Of a stretch of DNA of 64,000 bases, positions 1-9,408 are shown piece by piece. The position numbers and the translations under genes are program-made. How positions within the stretch are numbered: position 1 is the first letter of the stretch; every line of letters starts with the position of its first letter. A model generated the notes under the pieces. The model ran no database searches. It was given only the letters and a program-made list of their open reading frames with translations, and was not told the origin of the DNA. The stretch spans positions 1-64,000 of the forward strand of contig JADCGR010000032.1 of the NCBI GenBank assembly GCA_020248905.1. The letters run 5' to 3'. Origin of the DNA: Curvibacter sp. (GTDB lineage: Bacteria > Pseudomonadota > Gammaproteobacteria > Burkholderiales > Burkholderiaceae_C).

Positions 1-140
1 GACACTCACCATTGCGTACTTTGACCGGCTGGGGGTACCAAGACTGTCCTGACCTCAAACTCTCGAACCGCCCGGTGCGGACCCGCATGCCGGGTGGTGT
101 GGCAGGGGTGCCTCCTACAATGGAGGCCCCCTATGCCGAT
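1..140 (+). mobile_element. 3' end of a group II intron (domains V and VI; 5' part outside window)
   Basis: Domain V-like hairpin GAACCGCCCGGTGCGGACCCGCATGCCGGGTGGT (65-98) with 2-nt bulge, followed by domain VI hairpin (101-137: ggca/tgcc, gggg/cccc, cctcc/ggagg) with a bulged A at 133, 7-8 nt from a 3' terminus ending in GAT (140). Confidence 0.82.
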
Positions 141-2228
141 TCAGTAGCGTTCGCGCAGGTAGATGTAGGGCGCGCGCGGGCTGCCTGAGCGGATGCGCGC
201 TGCGGGTGCCCGGTCGGCACTGCTGCCGCACCAGTTGCCCAGCAGGAAGCTGAGGTCCGGGCTGGGCGCGATGCCAGTGCCGGCCGCAGGTCCGCTAGCC
301 CAGGCGCCGCACCAGTTCACATTCGAACCTACCCCGGTGCCCAGGTTGAGCACCAGGTCGACGCTGCCTGATCCGCGCGTGGCGGGGTCGATGCGGAAGT
401 TCGTGGTGCCGCCACTGAGGGTTGCGGACGGGCTGAGCGCGAGGCTGGCGCTCGTCACGTTCAGGCTGGAGCCGCTGGCCGGCGTGACATTGCCTGCAGC
501 GAGATTGGTCGCGGCCAGCGTGGTGCAGCGATCGTCCGTATTGAGCTGCCAGGTGCTGCCCGTCCAGAACTCTGCGCGTACGGGCACCAGCAGGGGCAGG
601 GCATCGGAGCCATAGGCATTAAGCAGGTTCAGACGTCCCAGCACCGCGCCTGTGCTGCCGAGCCGGCGCGCGTTGCAGCCTGCGCCACTGCAGGTACCGG
701 TCGTGCCTGCGTTCATGTCCGCGCTCAGCATGGTGGCAAAGCCGTCGCTGACCTGAACGCCGATGTCCAGGCCCCACAGCGGGCTGGCGGCCTGCGCACC
801 CGATGCGCTGCAGCTCGCGACGCTGGATGCATCGAGGTTGGTCGGCGGGTTGTTGGTGGGCCGAGTGATGCTGGCCACTGCCGTCGAGGCGTTGTAGACG
901 CCGGACGTCCAGCTGGCGGTGGGCGCGGCGGCCAGGCGTGTGCCCAGATCGCAGCCCTGGTTGGCGACCGCCTGGTCCTCGGCCACGAGCTGCGGCACGG
1001 GCAGGTTGACGCCAGCCGCGCTGTAGCGTGTGGCGTCGTAGTTCTGCGTGATGCCGTTGGCGCCGTTGTGCGCCTCCAGCCGGTAGGCCACGCCCATTCG
1101 TGCCTGCCCCATGTAGGTGAAGTTGCGCGTGGTGCCCGTGCAGGCCGGCGTGACGCTGCCGCTGGTAAGCGCAAAGTGCGAGGGCGTGAAGCGGCCGAAC
1201 AGCGCGCTGTTGCTCGTGATGCCGAAGAGGCAGCCGAACTTGCCGAAATCCGGGTTGCTGGCGAAGCTGCCCGATGTGTCGCGCGTGTTCGCGTAGCTGC
1301 CGGAGATGCAGTCGAGCTGCGTGCCCTGGTCCACAGCGGTCCAGGTGCTGTCGTAGACGCCACGCGGGCTCGCGGTGTCGGTGGAAGGGTCGTAGCCCAG
1401 GAAGCGGAAATTGCCGACCTCGCTGTAGGTGAAGGTGTTGCCTGTCGAACTCGATGCCATGGCGGCCGGGAAGCTGCCCGGCGCGATAGTACCCACGGTC
1501 CAGCCGCTGGCGGTGGCCGCAACAGCCGACGCGTTGATGGTCGCAATGGCGGCCGCGCCGGCATAGCCGGTGGTGGCGGTGCCCACCGTCATGCTGAAAG
1601 TGTCGGTGCCGGCGCGCAGCGCCGGTGTGCCGGTCAGCGCACCGTTATTGGCCGTGCTGCTCAGCATGTTGAAGTTCAAGGGGCGCACCGAGAACGCGTC
1701 GGTAGAGCAGGCCCACACCCCATTGACGTTGACGGCGGTGCCGTCGCTGACCAGGGCCACGAGATTGCTCCAGGCGCCGGGCACGGTGAAATCCGCACTC
1801 TGCCGCTCGCCGGCGTTGGCCGAGGTGAAGGTCAGGGTCTGGCTGCCGCCAGCGACAGCGGTCTTGGCCTGACAGGCTGCGCTGCAGTAATTCGCCTGGG
1901 AGCTGTTGAGTACGCAGTCGCCGTCGCTGTTATCCACGAGCTTGACGTTGACGTTCTTGGTCGCCGAGCCCAGCACGTAGCCAGTCTGGATCTGGTTGTT
2001 GTTGATGGCTGCAATGTTGAGCGTGAACGGGGTGCCTGCCAGCTTGGTGTAGATGCGGCCGGTCAGGTAGTTCTGCACGGCGATGGCGGGCGTGCCATAG
2101 GCCTCGTCGATTGCCGCGAAACCCGAGGCCACACCGCCATTGGGCGGTACGATGGTCTGCCCGCAGGCTGTGGTAGTGGCCAGTGCGCAGAGGCTGATGA
2201 CAGACAGCAGGCGGTGCAGACGATTCAA
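141..2228 (-). CDS. MshQ-like / DUF6701-type large secreted protein of the MSHA cluster
   Basis: 695 aa ORF with N-terminal signal sequence, downstream of mshC-D-O-P-like prepilins; C-terminus ...IYLRERY* is typical of the family. Confidence 0.7.
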   Translation of the reverse strand: MNRLHRLLSVISLCALATTTACGQTIVPPNGGVASGFAAIDEAYGTPAIAVQNYLTGRIYTKLAGTPFTLNIAAINNNQIQTGYVLGSATKNVNVKLVDNSDGDCVLNSSQANYCSAACQAKTAVAGGSQTLTFTSANAGERQSADFTVPGAWSNLVALVSDGTAVNVNGVWACSTDAFSVRPLNFNMLSSTANNGALTGTPALRAGTDTFSMTVGTATTGYAGAAAIATINASAVAATASGWTVGTIAPGSFPAAMASSSTGNTFTYSEVGNFRFLGYDPSTDTASPRGVYDSTWTAVDQGTQLDCISGSYANTRDTSGSFASNPDFGKFGCLFGITSNSALFGRFTPSHFALTSGSVTPACTGTTRNFTYMGQARMGVAYRLEAHNGANGITQNYDATRYSAAGVNLPVPQLVAEDQAVANQGCDLGTRLAAAPTASWTSGVYNASTAVASITRPTNNPPTNLDASSVASCSASGAQAASPLWGLDIGVQVSDGFATMLSADMNAGTTGTCSGAGCNARRLGSTGAVLGRLNLLNAYGSDALPLLVPVRAEFWTGSTWQLNTDDRCTTLAATNLAAGNVTPASGSSLNVTSASLALSPSATLSGGTTNFRIDPATRGSGSVDLVLNLGTGVGSNVNWCGAWASGPAAGTGIAPSPDLSFLLGNWCGSSADRAPAARIRSGSPRAPYIYLRERY

Positions 2229-2241
2229 GTGGGTCCCCCCT

Positions 2242-2673
2242 TCAGAAGCTCACGTCCAGCCGCCGCTCGACATAGCGCTCACCGGGGCTGGCGTTGGGGC
2301 AGGCGCCGGCTGCGGGTTGGTTGCACGCGGTCGACTCCACGGTGTAGGTGACGGGGCCACCGTTGGTGCCCGGTGTGGCCGTACAGCGCACTGTGACCGT
2401 CAACGCCGATAGCGTGGGAGCCGGCGGCGTGTAGCTGGTGACAGCTGCGCAGCTGCCGTTTCGCAGCTGCTGGAATAGGCCCCATTCCACGCCGCTGCGC
2501 GCGGCCTCGTAGACGCGCACGCCTTGTACGTCCAGCGCCGAGCCTAGGTGCTGGCTCGTGGAGACGTTCAGCAGAAAGGCGCCCAGCGCCGTCAGCACAA
2601 CGAGGATAAACACTGCAGAAATGGCAGTGAAGCCGCGCTGGCAAGAGTGGCGTTGCACTTGCATGGGCGTCAT
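2242..2673 (-). CDS. mshP: MshP-like pilus-associated protein
   Basis: ORF from MTPMQVQRHSCQRGFTAISAVFILVVLTALGAFLL; ATGA overlap with the upstream mshO-like gene. Confidence 0.6.
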   Translation of the reverse strand: MTPMQVQRHSCQRGFTAISAVFILVVLTALGAFLLNVSTSQHLGSALDVQGVRVYEAARSGVEWGLFQQLRNGSCAAVTSYTPPAPTLSALTVTVRCTATPGTNGGPVTYTVESTACNQPAAGACPNASPGERYVERRLDVSF

Positions 2674-3521
2674 GGCGAGTTGTCCACGCGAATCTGGTGT
2701 GCCAGCGTGACGGTTTCGCCGCCGGATGTCAGGGTGAGCTGTACTTCCAGCAGCCCATGACGCCCGCCCGCGCTCGGTGCGTAGCTCACGGCGCAGGTCG
2801 CCCCGCCGTGAGCCAGCAGCGCCTGGCTGCCCCCCACGGGCGGTGTGGGCTGGGCGGCGAAAAAACCGTAATTCCACAAGCGTGTGAGGCTTCCCTCTGT
2901 GGCCGTGGGGCAGCTATAGCTCACGGCGCGTGTGGACGCCGGCACGACCTGGAAGCGGCCGTTGGGGGATGACAGCGGGGGCGACTGCGTGGCAAAGGGA
3001 TTGGCCGCCAGGCCGACCGTATTGCCCGTGATGCTCGCGATGGTCGCCCGGTTGCCGCCAGTGTAGGCATCGGCTGGCGCATAGCCCGGCCCCAGGTTGT
3101 AGACCACGATGAAGTCGCCCACGGCCATGGGGGGCAGGGGGCCGTGTACGTCAAAGGACAGGCTGGCCGTGTTGTTGAAGCTGAGGAAATTGCCAGCCGT
3201 CGATCCATCGGTCGGGTCGCGGTAACGCCCGCCGGCCGTTGTCATGATGAATTCGATGTAGCTGACCCCGCCAACGGTTGTGACGCGCAGGCTGTTAGGA
3301 AGGGCCAGGCGTACATCGCGCGTCATCCGGCGCAGTGCCACGTCAGCGGTGTCGGTGAGTTCGGCGCGGCGCACCGAATCGAAGTACCCCTGCACCGGCG
3401 CGCGGATGAGGATGGCCACCACGGCAGCGAGGATGCCCGTGATGACGATGACGATCACGGCCTCCACCAGCGTGAAGCCGGCCATGCGGTGTCGACGTGA
3501 TGGTGCGGCGTGGCAGGTCAT
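2670..3521 (-). CDS. mshO: MshO-like minor prepilin
   Basis: Prepilin cleavage/methylation motif GFTLVEAVIVIVITGILAAVVAI; ...RRAELTDTADVALRRMTRDVRLALPNS. Confidence 0.7.
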   Translation of the reverse strand: MTCHAAPSRRHRMAGFTLVEAVIVIVITGILAAVVAILIRAPVQGYFDSVRRAELTDTADVALRRMTRDVRLALPNSLRVTTVGGVSYIEFIMTTAGGRYRDPTDGSTAGNFLSFNNTASLSFDVHGPLPPMAVGDFIVVYNLGPGYAPADAYTGGNRATIASITGNTVGLAANPFATQSPPLSSPNGRFQVVPASTRAVSYSCPTATEGSLTRLWNYGFFAAQPTPPVGGSQALLAHGGATCAVSYAPSAGGRHGLLEVQLTLTSGGETVTLAHQIRVDNSP

Positions 3522-4054
3522 GGCAGGGCGTTGGGTGCATAGCGCGTGCGGTAGCCTTCAAGCACGATGGACTCGGCGCCGCGGGTGGCGGTAACGCGGA
3601 TCTGCAGCGCGCTGCCGTCGTTCGGCAGGCTGCCCAGCATTGTGGGGGTGACCTGCACCGAGGCACTGAAACCCACGGGGTAGGCGGTGCCCGCGAGGCT
3701 GGTCGTGATGACGGCGCCGTCGTAGTCGCTGACCTGGTCCCAGGGGGCCGTGGCGCTGCCACGCGCTTCGGCAGGCGTGCCGCCTGCACAGTCGGCCGCG
3801 CTGGTGGCCGTTGCGGCGTTGGCGTCGTCGGGATCGCACCAGCCATGGGTTTGCAGTCGCACTTCTTCCATGACGGCTTCAGCGATGGCAAGCAGCTGCT
3901 TGCGCACCATGGGATCGGCGCTGCGGCTGGTGCTCTGGTTCAGCACAAGCAGAATGCCGGCGAGTCCGAAGCTGACGACCACGATGAAGAAGATCAGCTC
4001 TACCAGAGTCAGGCCGCGCTGAGTCGCAAGCGGTGCGTATCGCTCAGTACACAT
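3518..4054 (-). CDS. mshD: MshD-like minor prepilin
   Basis: Prepilin motif RGLTLVELIFFIVVVSFGLAGIL; ATGA overlap with mshO-like gene. Confidence 0.65.
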   Translation of the reverse strand: MCTERYAPLATQRGLTLVELIFFIVVVSFGLAGILLVLNQSTSRSADPMVRKQLLAIAEAVMEEVRLQTHGWCDPDDANAATATSAADCAGGTPAEARGSATAPWDQVSDYDGAVITTSLAGTAYPVGFSASVQVTPTMLGSLPNDGSALQIRVTATRGAESIVLEGYRTRYAPNALP

Positions 4055-4550
4055 GGCCGGTCTCCTGGACCACGGTGATGTTGGGCTGGTTGGTGACGGT
4101 GTAGACCGCTGCGGCGCTGGCCCGGCCCAGAGGGCTGAAGTCCAGGGTGGTGGGCCCGCCCAAGGTGAAGGCGGCGCCGGCCGGAGCGCACAGCTGGTTG
4201 ACCTGCCCGCCCGTGCAGCGCGCGTCGGGCGTGGGCAGCGGCAGGCTGCGCGGGAAGGTGCCTGCGCCCAACGCTTCCGGGCCTACGTCGTCGATCGTCA
4301 GCGTGAGGCTGTTGCCAGACAGCGTGACGCGTACATTGCGGCGCTGGGCCACGGCGGTCTTGCGCGCGTACTCCAGCGTGGCGCGCACGGCGTTCTGAAA
4401 TCCTGCTTCGTCAAAGCCCCGGATGAGATCGATGCGCGGCAGCACGAAGACGGCCAGGACGCCCAAGATGATTGTCACCATGATCAGCTCGATCAGGGTG
4501 AAGCCGCGTGCACTGACTGGCGCCGCAGGGTGGGCTGGATGACGGGGCAT
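4044..4550 (-). CDS. mshC: MshC-like GspH/FimT-type prepilin
   Basis: Prepilin motif RGFTLIELIMVTIILGVLAVFVLPR. Confidence 0.65.
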   Translation of the reverse strand: MPRHPAHPAAPVSARGFTLIELIMVTIILGVLAVFVLPRIDLIRGFDEAGFQNAVRATLEYARKTAVAQRRNVRVTLSGNSLTLTIDDVGPEALGAGTFPRSLPLPTPDARCTGGQVNQLCAPAGAAFTLGGPTTLDFSPLGRASAAAVYTVTNQPNITVVQETGHVY

Positions 4551-4571
4551 GGCCGGATTATCCCGGCGAAC

Positions 4572-5453
4572 TCAGCGCCCTCGCAAGCCGCTCGCCACCG
4601 TCGGGTAACGCAATGTGAGACGCAATTCACGCTTGAGGCGCTCGTTGTGCAGCCGGCGCGACTCGCTCATGAAGCTCAGCAGCACGGGCCCGAGTTGCTG
4701 GCGGGCCTGCTCGCGCGAGACTCTTGGCGGGCGGGGCAGGCGATAGAGATCGGCGGCAAGGTCGAAATAGTCGCCCATGGGCAGCTCGGTGTCATCGCTG
4801 GCGTGGTAGACGCGCTGCGCCGCCCCGCGCCAGAGCGTTGCCACGCAGGCCCGTGCGAGGTCGTCGGCGTGGATGTGGTTGGTGTAGACGTCATCCGAGG
4901 CGCGCAGCACCGGCGTGCCGCGCAGCAGGCGCTCGCGCGGGGTGCCGCCCTCGCGGTCGGGCGCATAGATGCCGGGAATGCGCAGGATGCTGCAGCGTAC
5001 GCGGGTGCTCAAACCGAACAAGCGCAGCGCCTGCTCCGCTGCCACGCGGCGCTGAGCCCGGCTAGTCGTTGGCCTCGTGGGCCGTGTCTCGTCAATCCAG
5101 GCGCCGCCGCAGTCACCGTAGACCCCGCTGGTTGATCCGTAGACGATTGCATCAGGGGTGCGGCGGCGGCGCAGCGTGCGCAGCAGCACGCGGGTGCGCG
5201 GGTCGTCATGGCCCTCGCCGGGCGGTGGTGCCAGGTGCAGCACGCGGTGCGCCAGGCCCGCGAGGCGCTGCAGCGTCGATGCCTCGTCCAGGTCACCAGC
5301 CAGCGGGGTGATGCCACGCGCGCGCAGTGCGGCGTGCCGCTGCGGGCTGGAGGTCAGTGCCAGCACGCGCACGCGCTGCGGCAGGGCCGCAGCCGCGCGC
5401 ACGCCCACGTCACCACAGCCGACGATGAGCACGCGCTGGCGGCGAAAGCGCAT
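4572..5453 (-). CDS. NAD(P)-binding SDR/epimerase family protein
   Basis: MRFRRQRVLIVGCGDVGVRAAAAL Rossmann motif; YGSTSGVYGDCGG; stops 21 bp upstream of mshC. Confidence 0.75.
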   Translation of the reverse strand: MRFRRQRVLIVGCGDVGVRAAAALPQRVRVLALTSSPQRHAALRARGITPLAGDLDEASTLQRLAGLAHRVLHLAPPPGEGHDDPRTRVLLRTLRRRRTPDAIVYGSTSGVYGDCGGAWIDETRPTRPTTSRAQRRVAAEQALRLFGLSTRVRCSILRIPGIYAPDREGGTPRERLLRGTPVLRASDDVYTNHIHADDLARACVATLWRGAAQRVYHASDDTELPMGDYFDLAADLYRLPRPPRVSREQARQQLGPVLLSFMSESRRLHNERLKRELRLTLRYPTVASGLRGR

Positions 5454-5534
5454 GGGCAAGGCACCGAGAGGGGCATTCAGGGCTGGCAAAATCGCGGCTT
5501 CGGTTTCAAACGATCGCCCAAGGATAACGAAAAG

Positions 5535-6596
5535 ATGTCGTCTCATCAGGTCACTGTGCAGCCCAGCGGGCGCAGCTTCGAGGTTTTGTCCGGCGAGACC
5601 ATCCTCGCCGCAGGCATCCGCGCTGGCATCGGTCTGCCCTATGGCTGCAAGGACGGGGCCTGTGGTTCCTGCAAGTGCCGCAGGGTCTCTGGCACCGTGG
5701 TGCACGGGCCCCACCAAGACAAGGCCCTGAGTGCCGCCGAAGAGGCTGCGGGCTTCGTGCTGACCTGCTGCGGCGTGCCCCAGGACGACGTGGTGCTTGA
5801 GTCGCGCCAGGTCACCGAGGCCGGTGCCTTCCCTATCCGCAAGATGCCCGTGCGCGTGAACGAGCTGACGCGCTTGTCGCCTGACGTGATGCGCGTGGTG
5901 TTGCAGCTGCCGGCAAATGACAACTTCCAGTTCCATGCGGGCCAGTATGTGGAGTTCCTGCTGCGCGACGGTGCCCGCCGCAGCTACTCCATGGCCAACG
6001 CGCCGCACAGCGGGGCCGGCAAGCCCACAGCCAACCCGCCGGTGGGCGCGACCATGGAACTGCATATCCGCCACATGCCCGGCGGCAAGTTCACCGACCA
6101 CGTGTTCGGCGCCATGAAGGAGAAAGAGATTTTGCGCATCGAAGGGCCTTACGGCAGCTTCTTCCTGCGTGAGGACAGCTCCAAGCCCATGGTCCTGCTG
6201 GCCTCGGGCACGGGCTTCGCACCCATCAAGGCGCTGATCGAGCACATGCAGCACAAGGGTGTGACGCGCCCCGCCACGCTGTACTGGGGCGGCCGCCGCC
6301 CACAAGACTTGTACATGAACGACTGGGTCCTGCAGAAGCTGGCCGAGCTGCCCAACCTGAAGTATGTCCCCGTGGTGTCTGACGCCCTGCCCGAAGACGG
6401 CTGGGCCGGCCGCACGGGCTTTGTGCACCAGGCTGTGCTGCAGGACCACCCGGACCTCTCCGTCGTACAGGTCTACGCCTGCGGCGCGCCCATCGTGGTG
6501 GAGTCCGCACGGCGCGACTACGCCAGGGCCGGCCTGCCCGAGGACGAGTTCTACGCCGACTCCTTCACCAGCGAAGCGGACAAACACGCTGCATAG
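5535..6596 (+). CDS. CDP-6-deoxy-delta-3,4-glucoseen reductase-like 2Fe-2S/FAD oxidoreductase
   Basis: Plant-type ferredoxin CX4CX2C (GCKDGACGSCKC) plus FNR-like RRSYSMANAP and NAD-binding domains. Confidence 0.8.
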   Translation: MSSHQVTVQPSGRSFEVLSGETILAAGIRAGIGLPYGCKDGACGSCKCRRVSGTVVHGPHQDKALSAAEEAAGFVLTCCGVPQDDVVLESRQVTEAGAFPIRKMPVRVNELTRLSPDVMRVVLQLPANDNFQFHAGQYVEFLLRDGARRSYSMANAPHSGAGKPTANPPVGATMELHIRHMPGGKFTDHVFGAMKEKEILRIEGPYGSFFLREDSSKPMVLLASGTGFAPIKALIEHMQHKGVTRPATLYWGGRRPQDLYMNDWVLQKLAELPNLKYVPVVSDALPEDGWAGRTGFVHQAVLQDHPDLSVVQVYACGAPIVVESARRDYARAGLPEDEFYADSFTSEADKHAA

Positions 6597-6600
6597 CAGC

Positions 6601-6728
6601 GTGTTTGCGGCGCAGGCTAACTTGGCGGCGCCAAGTTAAGGCGCAAAAGCGCCGGCCGTAGCCACAAGCGCCTCCGTGTTTGCGGCGCAGGCTAACTTGG
6701 CGGCGCCAAGTTAAGGCGCAAAAGCGCC
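6601..6728. repeat. Tandemly duplicated 53-bp hairpin unit (6601-6653 and 6676-6728)
   Basis: gtgtttgcggcgcaggctaacttggcggcgccaagttaaggcgcaaaagcgcc occurs twice, identical, separated by 22 bp; contains inverted repeats AACTTGGCG-g-CGCCAAGTT and GGCGC-aaaa-GCGCC. Confidence 0.95.
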
Positions 6729-6750
6729 CCAAATCCTGCACAATCGCGCC

Positions 6751-7722
6751 ATGATGCACCGCCGCCTTTTCCCTTTCCTGGCCCTGGCCGCGCTGGCCAT
6801 GTCCAGCGCCCCAGCCCTGGCCCAGACCAAACCCATACGCCTCATCGTCCCCTACGCAGCTGGCGGCCCCATCGACATCACGGCAAGGGTGCTCGCGGAG
6901 CGCGTCAAGGACAGCCTGGGCACGGTGATCATCGAAAACCGTGCGGGCGCTGGCGGCAACATCGGGGCCGATGCGGTGGCCAAGGCCGCGCCCGACGGGC
7001 TGACCATCGGGATTGCGGCGACCGCCACGCATGCCGTCAATCCCTGGCTCTACAGCAAGATGCCCTACCGGGCTGATCAGGACTTTGCTCCCATCACCCA
7101 GATACTGCGGGTGCCCAATGTGCTGGTGGTCAATGCCGAGACTGCACAAAGATTGAACATCCAGACCTTGCAGGACCTGATCGCCTACGCCAAGGCGAAT
7201 CCGGGCAGGCTCAACTACGGGAGCGGTGGCAATGGCAGCGCAGGCCACCTGGCCGGAGAACTGTTCAAGGCCCAGGCCGGTGTCTACGCCGTGCACATTC
7301 CCTACAACGGTGGCAACCCGGCACAGCTGGCCCTGCTCGGTGGCCAGGTGGATTTCAACTTCGACAATCTGGCTACGGCCGCAGTCAATATCCGCGCCGG
7401 CAAGCTCAAGGCACTGGCCGTTACCACGTTAAAACGCTCGCCCATGCTGGCACAGCTGCCCGCCGTGGCCGAGGTATTGCCCGGGTTCTCGGTGGATACC
7501 TGGTGGGGCCTGGTGGCGCCTGCTGGCACACCGGCGGAGGTCGTTACACGCCTGAACCAGGCGTTTGTGGCCGCCCTGCAGGCTCCCGAAACGCAGGCGC
7601 GGTTCGCCACGCTGATGGGGGAGCCCGTGCCCACCACCCCCGAGGCCTTCGGCGCCTTCATGAAGGCGGAGCTCGCCAAGTACGAAGGAGTTGTCAAAGC
7701 CTCTGGCGCCAAGGTGGACTGA
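6751..7722 (+). CDS. Bug/TctC-family tripartite tricarboxylate transporter substrate-binding protein
   Basis: Signal peptide then KPIRLIVPYAAGGPIDITARVLAE...; 323 aa. Confidence 0.88.
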   Translation: MMHRRLFPFLALAALAMSSAPALAQTKPIRLIVPYAAGGPIDITARVLAERVKDSLGTVIIENRAGAGGNIGADAVAKAAPDGLTIGIAATATHAVNPWLYSKMPYRADQDFAPITQILRVPNVLVVNAETAQRLNIQTLQDLIAYAKANPGRLNYGSGGNGSAGHLAGELFKAQAGVYAVHIPYNGGNPAQLALLGGQVDFNFDNLATAAVNIRAGKLKALAVTTLKRSPMLAQLPAVAEVLPGFSVDTWWGLVAPAGTPAEVVTRLNQAFVAALQAPETQARFATLMGEPVPTTPEAFGAFMKAELAKYEGVVKASGAKVD

Positions 7723-7879
7723 TCGGGCTCGGACTCAAGCGTATTGCAGGCTTCGACCTGCGGCAGGTCCTCGTCGTTGGAAAAAGCCATAAAGGCAGAG
7801 TTTCGCGCGGCGGTGCGTTTGTCCGTATATCTGGGGCCGGCGATGCGACCGGCGCCGCCGGCGTGCAGCGGCTGCCCGC

Positions 7880-8602
7880 TCATTCGCCAAGGTAGGCTGC
7901 CCGGACCGCCGGGTCGTGCAGCAGCTGCTGCGCCGGTCCGTCGAGCGTGATGAGTCCGGACTCCATGACGTAGCCCCGGTCGGCGATGGAGAGCGCACGG
8001 CTGGCGTTCTGCTCCACGAGCAGCACGGTGGTGCCCTGGCTGTGCACCTCGCGCACCACCTCGAAAATCTTGTCGACCATGATGGGGGAGAGCCCCATGG
8101 AGGGCTCGTCCAGCAGCAGCAGCTGGGGCCGGCTCATCAGCGCACGCCCCATGGCCAGCATCTGCTGCTCGCCCCCGCTCAGGGTGCCGGCGAGCTGAGC
8201 CTGCCGTTCCTGGAGCCGGGGGAACAGGGTGTAGGCGCGATCGAGGTCTGCGCTCACGCCTGCAGGGTCGTTGCGGACAAAGGCACCCATGAGCAGATTC
8301 TCGTGGATGCTCATGCGCGTGAAGACGCCGCGGCCCTCGGGCACCATCGCCAGACCCTGGCCCACGAGGTCCCAAGGGCCCTGGCCGCGCAGGGATTTGC
8401 CCAGATAGCGCACATTGCCGGCACAGGGCAGGCTGCCAGTGACCGCCTTCATGGTGCTGGTCTTGCCGGCACCATTCGATCCGATCAGGCACACAAGCTC
8501 GCCGCGCCTGACCACGAAGTCCACACCCTTGACGGCTTGGATGCCGCCGTAGGCCACCTTCAGGCCGCTGACCTGCAGCAGCACGTTCTTGTCATCGCTC
8601 AT
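7880..8602 (-). CDS. livF: Branched-chain amino acid ABC transporter ATP-binding protein
   Basis: Walker A GSNGAGKTS, signature LSGGEQQ, Walker B LLLLDEPS. Confidence 0.88.
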   Translation of the reverse strand: MSDDKNVLLQVSGLKVAYGGIQAVKGVDFVVRRGELVCLIGSNGAGKTSTMKAVTGSLPCAGNVRYLGKSLRGQGPWDLVGQGLAMVPEGRGVFTRMSIHENLLMGAFVRNDPAGVSADLDRAYTLFPRLQERQAQLAGTLSGGEQQMLAMGRALMSRPQLLLLDEPSMGLSPIMVDKIFEVVREVHSQGTTVLLVEQNASRALSIADRGYVMESGLITLDGPAQQLLHDPAVRAAYLGE

Positions 8603-9408
8603 GATGCCGTGGCCTCCGCGGCCGTCTTGGCCCCACCGTGGCCGAGGTAGGCCTCGATCACCTGCGGGTTCTTCTGCACCTCGGCAGGCGTGCCCTCAGC
8701 AATCCGGCGGCCGTAATCAAGCACGGTGACGCGATCGCACAGGCCCATGACGAGCTTGACGTCATGCTCGATCAGCAGCACCGTGATGCCGTCGGCGCGG
8801 ATGCGTTCGATGAGTGCGCGCAGCTCCACCTTTTCGGTCGCGTTCATGCCCGCCGCAGGCTCGTCCAGGGCAAGCAGCAGGGGCTCGGTGGCCAGGGCGC
8901 GCGCAATCTCCAGGCGGCGCTGGTCGCCATAGCTCAAGGTGCGCGCCTTGTAGTCGGCCAGCGGGCCGATGCCCACGTAATCAAGCAGCTCCTGGGCGCG
9001 GCGGGCGATGGCTGCCTCCTCGACCCCGAAGCCGCGCGTACGAAAGATGGCGCCCAGCAGCCCCGATTGCGAGCGGATGTGACGCCCGACCATCACGTTC
9101 TCCAGCGCCGTCATTTCGGCAAAGAGACGGATGTTTTGAAAGGTACGCGCAATGCCGGTGCGCGCCACCTCGTGCACCGCCGTGGGCCGGTAGGGCCGGC
9201 CGGCGAGTTCGAACTTGCCGCTGTCCGGGTTGTACAGGCCGGTGATGACGTTGAAGAAAGTTGTCTTGCCCGCGCCATTGGGCCCGATCAGGCCGTACAC
9301 CGTGCCGCGTTGGATGCGCAGGTGCACGTCGTTGAGCGCCTGCAGCCCGCCAAAGCGCTTGGAGACGCCGCTTACATGTAGCAGCGTGTCATGGCCTTGC
9401 GCGCTCAT
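8599..9408 (-). CDS. livG: Branched-chain amino acid ABC transporter ATP-binding protein
   Basis: Walker A GPNGAGKTTFFN, LSYGDQRRLEIARAL; ATGA overlaps with livF and livM. Confidence 0.88.
   Translation of the reverse strand: MSAQGHDTLLHVSGVSKRFGGLQALNDVHLRIQRGTVYGLIGPNGAGKTTFFNVITGLYNPDSGKFELAGRPYRPTAVHEVARTGIARTFQNIRLFAEMTALENVMVGRHIRSQSGLLGAIFRTRGFGVEEAAIARRAQELLDYVGIGPLADYKARTLSYGDQRRLEIARALATEPLLLALDEPAAGMNATEKVELRALIERIRADGITVLLIEHDVKLVMGLCDRVTVLDYGRRIAEGTPAEVQKNPQVIEAYLGHGGAKTAAEATAS

Noticed and set aside
1068-2351. 427-aa plus-strand ORF opposite the mshQ-like gene
   Set aside because: Antisense GC-driven open frame with no domain-like content; the minus-strand gene fits operon structure.
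7735-7998. Minus-strand ORF between the TctC-like gene and livF
   Set aside because: No recognisable motif, overlaps livF, and sits in a convergent intergenic stretch; no support for a gene.
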